From: CAZGWJ01 sp964529445 | GTDB lineage: Bacteria > Oederibacteriota > Muellerivitia > Muellerivitales > Muellerivitaceae | Direction: 5' to 3' | Length of the DNA: 19,641 bases | NCBI GenBank assembly: GCA_964529445.1 | Contig: CAZGWJ010000047.1 | Location: 1 to 19,641 of the forward strand | In this document: in pieces, positions 15,146-19,641 of the stretch | How the letters are laid out: every line of letters begins with the position of its first letter | Position numbering within the stretch: position 1 is the first letter of the stretch | Notes under the pieces: generated by a model | Told to the model about the DNA's origin: nothing | Database searches by the model: none | Seen by the model: only the letters and a program-made list of their open reading frames with translations | Position numbers and translations under genes: made by a program

Positions 15146-16533
15146 ATGGACCATGCGCCGAACGGCGAGGGCAGGTCGCCCCAGGCGTTGAAGAGATTGG
15201 AGACGCGACTATTATTCCCTCCCGAAAGCATTCCGATCCCGATGGAGGTATTCCCGATGTCCATGGGCCGGATCATGACCGAAGCCCAATAATATCCCGG
15301 TGATAGGGTCGTGACGGGGATGTCCAAACTGTACCATCCCGTGGTGGCGATATAGAGGATACCGGTGGATTCCACGATCAGATCGGTGGGATAGGGATAG
15401 GGCGCGGTTCCGGAATCCTGGTATATCCCCACGCGGGCGTACCCGTGACCGGTTCCGACGCTGGCGTAGAATTGGACCCTCCGAACATTCCCCGCCACGG
15501 GCAAGTTGCCCCTCGTAGCGTACTGCACGACTTGGGTGTCATCGGTATTTCCCGCGAGGCCTGTGGTGATGCCGAACGACGCGGCTGTCGTGATACAGGT
15601 GGGATTGGGAGTCAAGGTTTGGGTCGGTACAAATGTTTGGGTGGGCGTGAACATCGGCGCCAAAGGACAGAAGTTGGCCCTCATGCGGTAGAGAGAGTCA
15701 TTGTTGCTTCCGGGAATCACATCGGGGAAATCACCCCATGAGTGGCTGACGATTCGCCCGATACCGAGCCCGTTAGCGGAACGCATGCCATCGTCAGGAC
15801 ACTGGAGCGCGATCCAGTAGTTGCCGGCCGGAAGGCTTTGGTCAGGTATATCGACCGTATTCCATCCGCTATCTTCGGATACCGTTTGTGTATCGGATTG
15901 GCTCAGTAGCGCGCCGGGGTTCCCGGCGTTGTCATCGTAAAGGGCCATCCGGAATTCACCAAGATACATCGCGTCAAGGTTGGCGGAAAGCGACATGACA
16001 ACCGCCGGAACTTGCAGGTTGTATCGTCCCAGCACGATCTCCTGGTAGAAAACTCCACCGCCATCGGCATAGCCGCTTTCGTAACCGAAATAAAACGGGT
16101 CAATGCAATAGGGTGTATCGGTCATGCGGAGGGTCGGTGTTCCCGTGGGAGTGCACGTCGGGGAATCCGTGAAGGTCGCCGTATGAGTGGCCGTGACGAG
16201 GATGGTAACGGGGGTCCAGGACGAGGTTGGGGAATCCGTAACCGTGAAAGTGGGGGTGTGCGATCCGGTGGGAGTGTCGGTCGCGGTCACGAGGATGGTG
16301 ACCGGAGTGAACGTTTCGGTGAAGGTAGGCGTAATCGTGAAGGTATCCGAGGGAGTCCCCGTCCCGGTCGGTGTATGGCTGGAAGGGGTGAAGGTGATCG
16401 TGTCCGTGGCGGTCACGAGGATGGTGACCGGGGGGGATGCGGGGGCCGTGGGAGGCGAGTCGCTTTTCTTGCACGAAACGGATGAGATCGATCCAAATAT
16501 GGCGAGAACCAAGAAAATGACAAATCGCTTCAA
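15103..16533 (-). CDS. Thr/Pro-rich lipoprotein with two beta-sandwich-like domains
   Basis: This is a lipid-anchored surface protein of 476 aa with no recognised family. The start is TTG at 16533, with GGAG six nt upstream; it opens a 20-residue lipoprotein signal (KRFVIFLVLAIFGSISSVS) with Cys at position 21. The frame extends to 16611 but without a ribosome site. A Thr/Ser/Pro stalk follows, with three copies of PVTILVTAT spaced by TPT-like stretches. Two similar domains follow, joined by a second short FTPTQT linker. Each has an LYDD/IYQD strand and then a SLPAGNYWI or LSPGYYWAS strand, as in exported beta-sandwich modules. No catalytic motif is seen, so adhesion or scaffold function is a guess. 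Unlike the protease and GH16 enzyme it lacks the YPNP-type end. It occupies the R4-R5 interval alone. Confidence 0.8.
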   Translation of the reverse strand: MKRFVIFLVLAIFGSISSVSCKKSDSPPTAPASPPVTILVTATDTITFTPSSHTPTGTGTPSDTFTITPTFTETFTPVTILVTATDTPTGSHTPTFTVTDSPTSSWTPVTILVTATHTATFTDSPTCTPTGTPTLRMTDTPYCIDPFYFGYESGYADGGGVFYQEIVLGRYNLQVPAVVMSLSANLDAMYLGEFRMALYDDNAGNPGALLSQSDTQTVSEDSGWNTVDIPDQSLPAGNYWIALQCPDDGMRSANGLGIGRIVSHSWGDFPDVIPGSNNDSLYRMRANFCPLAPMFTPTQTFVPTQTLTPNPTCITTAASFGITTGLAGNTDDTQVVQYATRGNLPVAGNVRRVQFYASVGTGHGYARVGIYQDSGTAPYPYPTDLIVESTGILYIATTGWYSLDIPVTTLSPGYYWASVMIRPMDIGNTSIGIGMLSGGNNSRVSNLFNAWGDLPSPFGAWSIYNDFLISAEYCTP

Positions 16534-16582
16534 ATCAGTCTCCGAGAAGGCATCGCTATGATCGTTGCGAATTGTGCTGAAT

Positions 16583-16611
16583 AGTATCGCAAGAATAACG
16601 TTGATCATCAA
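16583..16611 (-). promoter_or_regulatory. Possible promoter of the Thr/Pro lipoprotein
   Basis: On the minus strand TTGATG, a 17-bp spacer and GATACT lie about 50 nt before the TTG start. The -35 box is part of a dyad, TTGAT-G-ATCAA (16601-16611). Both hexamers match consensus at four of six positions. Confidence 0.4.
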
Positions 16612-16651
16612 TTAATAAACTGTCTGAACAGGCGGAATAGGCGAGGAATAT

Positions 16652-16674
16652 TGGTAGCCCCACGGGGAATCGAA
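16652..16674 (-). repeat. tRNA 3'-end-like fragment (R5), candidate attachment-site remnant
   Basis: On the minus strand the 23 bases read as T-loop TTCGATT, T-stem 3' strand CCCCG, acceptor 3' strand TGGGGCT, discriminator A and CCA. The 5' half of the T-stem and all of the rest of a tRNA are missing. Its first nine plus-strand bases, TGGTAGCCC, are the same as in R1-R4. The following 16675-16940 stretch is low in GC with no gene I can support. Confidence 0.65.
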
Positions 16675-16940
16675 ATCGCCCTCAATTCCTCCATTTCGGC
16701 AATAAAACCATTCCCTACAAGCCGTTTTCCATGGAACGATACGTCAGGATCATCAAGAGGCTTTTACCGAGAATTACTGATGATTCCCGAGCACATCCTT
16801 CGGAAAAAGAAGAATAACAAGAAGAACATCTTCATGCTAATTACCAACGTTTTGAATGTATCGGAATTGTTGTTTTCTTAATCGGAAGGCCGTGTTCCAT
16901 ATTTGCTTAGACGGAGTTTACCTGTAAAAGCTTTTTGAGA

Positions 16941-17519
16941 CTACTGCAATTCAAGCAACTCTTTTTGTCTTCGCATCACATCAGCATATGTAACCCTACC
17001 ACCATCCTCCAGATATGTTAATCCTACAATTTTCCCAAGTATCTCTTCATATAGTTCTTTGCACATATTAATCACTTCGTCATCCTCTCCGGGCATTACC
17101 ATGACCGACTTTCTTATCGCGAAAGATTCGAACGGTTCGTCCGGTTTGATATTTTCGCCATTGAACTCTATGATGCTGATCGTACGCATCCACAAATTAC
17201 TATGTGCCTCGGCATTAGATCGCACATTCAATATTGCCTCGTGAATATGCTTATAGCCAGACTTTTTCAGTGTCTCAAAATTTGATGTGATAGCACCGAA
17301 TGGTCTGTTACCAATAAACGGTCTTGAGTAGTAAACCACTGCAGCCGTCTGAAAAGCATCGCGAATATCCATTCTTTTAAACTGTTCATCGCCATCTAAA
17401 CCGTGTTCAATTTCTAAATTCACGCCTTTTAGCATAATAAACTGGCCATGCGCCATCTGAATGTCATTGTAAGCATTTACATATTTCAATATCTCAAACA
17501 ATCTCCTGTCTAGTTCCAT
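16941..17519 (-). CDS. Hypothetical protein with HEPN-like RX5H motif, downstream of type III Res
   Basis: I do not recognise the family with certainty. The 192-aa protein is mainly helical and lower in GC than its neighbours. Residues ~55-106 follow a pattern common in HEPN-fold proteins: a helix DAFQTAAVVYYSRPF, then HIHEAILNVRSNAEAHSN, where Arg100 and His106 form an R-x5-H motif. Catalytically active HEPN proteins are RNases found in toxin and abortive-infection systems, so an RNase role is possible but unproven. ATG 17519 has AGGGG four nt upstream and lies 7 nt after the Res stop codon, so the two genes are cotranscribed; the longer open frame to 17615 overlaps Res and lacks support. 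Being a passenger of a restriction operon suggests a back-up defence function (inference). Confidence 0.6.
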   Translation of the reverse strand: MELDRRLFEILKYVNAYNDIQMAHGQFIMLKGVNLEIEHGLDGDEQFKRMDIRDAFQTAAVVYYSRPFIGNRPFGAITSNFETLKKSGYKHIHEAILNVRSNAEAHSNLWMRTISIIEFNGENIKPDEPFESFAIRKSVMVMPGEDDEVINMCKELYEEILGKIVGLTYLEDGGRVTYADVMRRQKELLELQ

Positions 17520-17526
17520 ATTTCCC

Positions 17527-19641
17527 CTATATCTCGTCTGCAGACACAATAATCTTATAATCCACCCCGAGCGTCTGGAAGTGTTGGGTTCCGCACTTGA
17601 TCTTCTGTTCCTCAACCTGCCGAAGGTGCTCGAAGTTCAGGGTTCCCTTCGTCTCCCGGACCAGATAGAGGGCGCTGTCCCCGTGCTTGACGATGGCCCA
17701 GTCGGGATTGTAGGTCCCCAACGGCGTGTCCACCTTGAACCAAGGGGGTAATTTCACGAACAGTTTAATATCTTCGCGGGCTTCCATCTTCTCGGCGAAC
17801 TCCCGTTCCACTTCCGAGTCGTAAACCACGGCGTCGTAAACACTCTTATTGGTCTCAAACCGTTCGGTCAGGTAACTGACTATCTCCTCGGTCTCGAAGA
17901 GCCTCATGTCAAAGAAACCGCCCTCGACACGCTCATACTTGATTCCTTCCAGAACTAGCTCGTGCATTACCCGCTGAATGGCGTTCGCGGCTAGGTCCAT
18001 GAACGCCTGCGGGTTTACGAGAGCGTCGCCCAATCGCCCCGACTTCACCAATACCCTTGCCAGCGTACCCCTGGTCAGGTCAGTTCGGTTCTGGAGGTAT
18101 TCAATCATGTCCGGCATACGACTTGTTTGAGTGGCAGCAGCCTCTCCCGCACTCGTCACCCGGGTGGTTACACCACTATGATTCACGTTTACCTGTGCCT
18201 GGGTGAACACGATCTTCAAAGGTTCAACGGGAGGCATCCGTTTGAGAGCTGCCACGGCCTTCTCCAGCAGGACTTCCGTGGGGTAGTCCACGGAGTAGGT
18301 GGTCTTATGCTTAATTCTCTCCCAAAGAGCTCGGAATTCCGGGTCCAGATACACTTGCTTGTTGATCTGGAGACGCTTCCTATCCTCATCCCTCTTTATG
18401 TGACGCTCCAACCGGTAACTCTTAACGATGTCGACCACTGCCACTTCCAGCCCGCCATACTCCTGCGGCAACGCCAACTTAAAACCGGCCTGCTCGGGCT
18501 TGAACGCGGGAAGAATCTTGCCCTCTTCTGTGAGAAGTCCAGCTTTAACCAGAGCTTCCCAGACCCTAACCGAAGCCTCGCGGCCGATACCGGCAACCTG
18601 CCCCGGCATGGCCAGTTTCGAGAAGGCCGACAACGGTATCTTACCGAATGTGACCCCGCAGTCGTCCTCGTATTCTTTTTGGAGGGTCTTTGCGAACTCT
18701 TCGTAACTCTCGTTGGCGACTACTAGGAGACGGTTTATCGCCTCGTCGAACACCCGTTCACCCTGCTGGTTCACGGGTAGCCGAAGTCCACGCCCAATCT
18801 CCTGTCGCTTCTTCATGGCCGACTGTGTCTCATTGAGGGTACAAATCTGAAAGACGTTAGGATTGTCCCACCCCTCGCGTAGGGCGGAGTGGCTGAAGAT
18901 GAACCGCAGGGGCTCCTCCAACGAGAGGAGACGTTCCTTGTCCTTCATTATCAGGTTAAATGCATCCTCGTCAGCCTCCGTGGGTCGGGTCTCGCGAGAC
19001 TCCTTGAGCACCCCCTTCTTGTCCTGGGCGAAGTAGCCGTTGTGGAGTGCTTCCACGTTATCCGAGAGAATGCCCTTATAACGCTCGTTCTTAATCAGGT
19101 CCTTGTAGGCCGACTCGAAGTGAAGGGCAAACTTGCCTTTCTGGGGTTTGCCGTTCTCGTCGTAAGACCGATAGTTTGCCACTCGATCAATGAAAAAGAG
19201 GCTCAGAACCTTGATGCCCTTGCCCTTGACCTGAAGTTCCTTCTCCAAGTGGCGCTTGACGGTGTTGTGGATTTGTGTTTTCCAGATGTCGTCCCGAGGG
19301 CCGTCCTGCTCCTGTCCCAGGTACAGACATACACCATTGTTGAAAGAGATGGATTCGTTGCCCGGTTCCGCATTTATCTCGGTGAGCACGTAACCATCTC
19401 GGTACTGGGATAACTCGCCCGAAAGTTGGTAAAGATCCTCGTCGCCCTTGATAGTGAACTCTTTCTCTTGGGCCCCGCGCTTCTTGGCACACTGGATAGC
19501 GATACGCGCCTGTGGCTTTTTGGTCTTCCCGTATCCCACGTTTTTCAGCTTCACGTAGGCCCCGCTGCGCGACCCCTCGCTCGTCACGCTGGCCACCACG
19601 ATCTGTTTGACCAGGCGCATTTCGTAGGCCCTTACCGGATC
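17527..19641 (-). CDS. res: Type III restriction-modification system, Res (helicase-endonuclease) subunit, C-terminal part
   Basis: Res forms a complex with the Mod methyltransferase, uses ATP to move along or switch on unmethylated DNA and cuts it. The window holds about 704 C-terminal codons; the frame is open through the right edge (DPVRAYEMRLVKQI), so the helicase N-terminal half is outside. Visible superfamily 2 helicase motifs are SALREGWDNPNVFQ (motif V region) and RQEIGRGLRLP (motif VI). The C-terminal nuclease of the PD-(D/E)XK type is YNPDWAIV...LYLVRETKG, with Asp, Glu and Lys in place, followed by HLRQVEEQKIKCG. The stop is TAG at 17527, with the small HEPN-like gene starting 8 nt later. 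No frameshift or lost catalytic residue is seen, so the visible part appears functional. mod is expected upstream, beyond the window. Confidence 0.92.
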   Translation of the reverse strand, partial: DPVRAYEMRLVKQIVVASVTSEGSRSGAYVKLKNVGYGKTKKPQARIAIQCAKKRGAQEKEFTIKGDEDLYQLSGELSQYRDGYVLTEINAEPGNESISFNNGVCLYLGQEQDGPRDDIWKTQIHNTVKRHLEKELQVKGKGIKVLSLFFIDRVANYRSYDENGKPQKGKFALHFESAYKDLIKNERYKGILSDNVEALHNGYFAQDKKGVLKESRETRPTEADEDAFNLIMKDKERLLSLEEPLRFIFSHSALREGWDNPNVFQICTLNETQSAMKKRQEIGRGLRLPVNQQGERVFDEAINRLLVVANESYEEFAKTLQKEYEDDCGVTFGKIPLSAFSKLAMPGQVAGIGREASVRVWEALVKAGLLTEEGKILPAFKPEQAGFKLALPQEYGGLEVAVVDIVKSYRLERHIKRDEDRKRLQINKQVYLDPEFRALWERIKHKTTYSVDYPTEVLLEKAVAALKRMPPVEPLKIVFTQAQVNVNHSGVTTRVTSAGEAAATQTSRMPDMIEYLQNRTDLTRGTLARVLVKSGRLGDALVNPQAFMDLAANAIQRVMHELVLEGIKYERVEGGFFDMRLFETEEIVSYLTERFETNKSVYDAVVYDSEVEREFAEKMEAREDIKLFVKLPPWFKVDTPLGTYNPDWAIVKHGDSALYLVRETKGTLNFEHLRQVEEQKIKCGTQHFQTLGVDYKIIVSADEI

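Noticed and set aside
14830..15303. 157-aa plus-strand frame over R4
   Set aside because: It overlaps the lipoprotein gene and is in a different phase from the conserved R-peptide frame.
16651..16881. 76-aa plus-strand frame starting MVAPRGIE
   Set aside because: The opening is the well-known artefact of translating the reverse of a tRNA 3' end; the rest is low-complexity Lys/Asn-rich sequence.

Overview
The window is GC-rich bacterial DNA carrying secreted and lipid-anchored proteins with long Thr/Pro-rich linkers. Two of these proteins end in a 'YPNP' FlgD/T9SS-like C-terminal domain. This fits an uncultured Gram-negative lineage of the FCB type or a related candidate phylum. That placement is inference from protein style; no rRNA or other taxonomic marker is present. 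The circularly permuted GH16 enzyme also recalls Fibrobacter.

Region 1 (1-3253, minus strand): the 5' part of an ammonium transporter gene (amt) runs off the left edge. It is preceded by a good -24/-12 (sigma-54) promoter. Upstream, on the same strand and separated by a strong hairpin terminator, lies a sigma-54 activator with a KaiC-like, GAF, AAA+ and Fis-HTH architecture. Promoter and activator being neighbours suggests local nitrogen or energy control of ammonium uptake.

Region 2 (3375-10937): a cell-envelope and secretion block. It holds a 1074-aa multidomain metzincin protease, a BNR-type lipoprotein, and a secreted GH16 glucanase whose domain order is circularly permuted. An AAA/DUF4143 ATPase gene sits between the lipoprotein and the protease. 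It is bracketed by perfect 54-bp direct repeats, one of which is the 3' end of the lipoprotein gene, so it looks like a recent insertion.

Region 3 (11100-16680): an accessory array. A Fic protein, a second AAA/DUF4143 ATPase, an RHH/RelE-type toxin-antitoxin pair and a Thr/Pro-rich lipoprotein are each separated by a roughly 70-bp structured repeat. There are four copies, R1-R4, all in the same orientation although the genes between them are not. A fifth boundary (R5) is a clean 23-bp tRNA 3'-end-like fragment. No integrase is visible. The repeats translate to a conserved peptide and also contain nested inverted repeats, so they could be a small-ORF family, a recombination site, or both. This cassette-like layout is the strongest candidate for an undescribed system here.

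Region 4 (16941-19641, minus strand): the C-terminal two-thirds of a type III restriction Res subunit, followed 7 nt later by a small low-GC gene with a HEPN-like RX5H motif. Together with region 3 this makes the right half look like a defence or genome-plasticity island.
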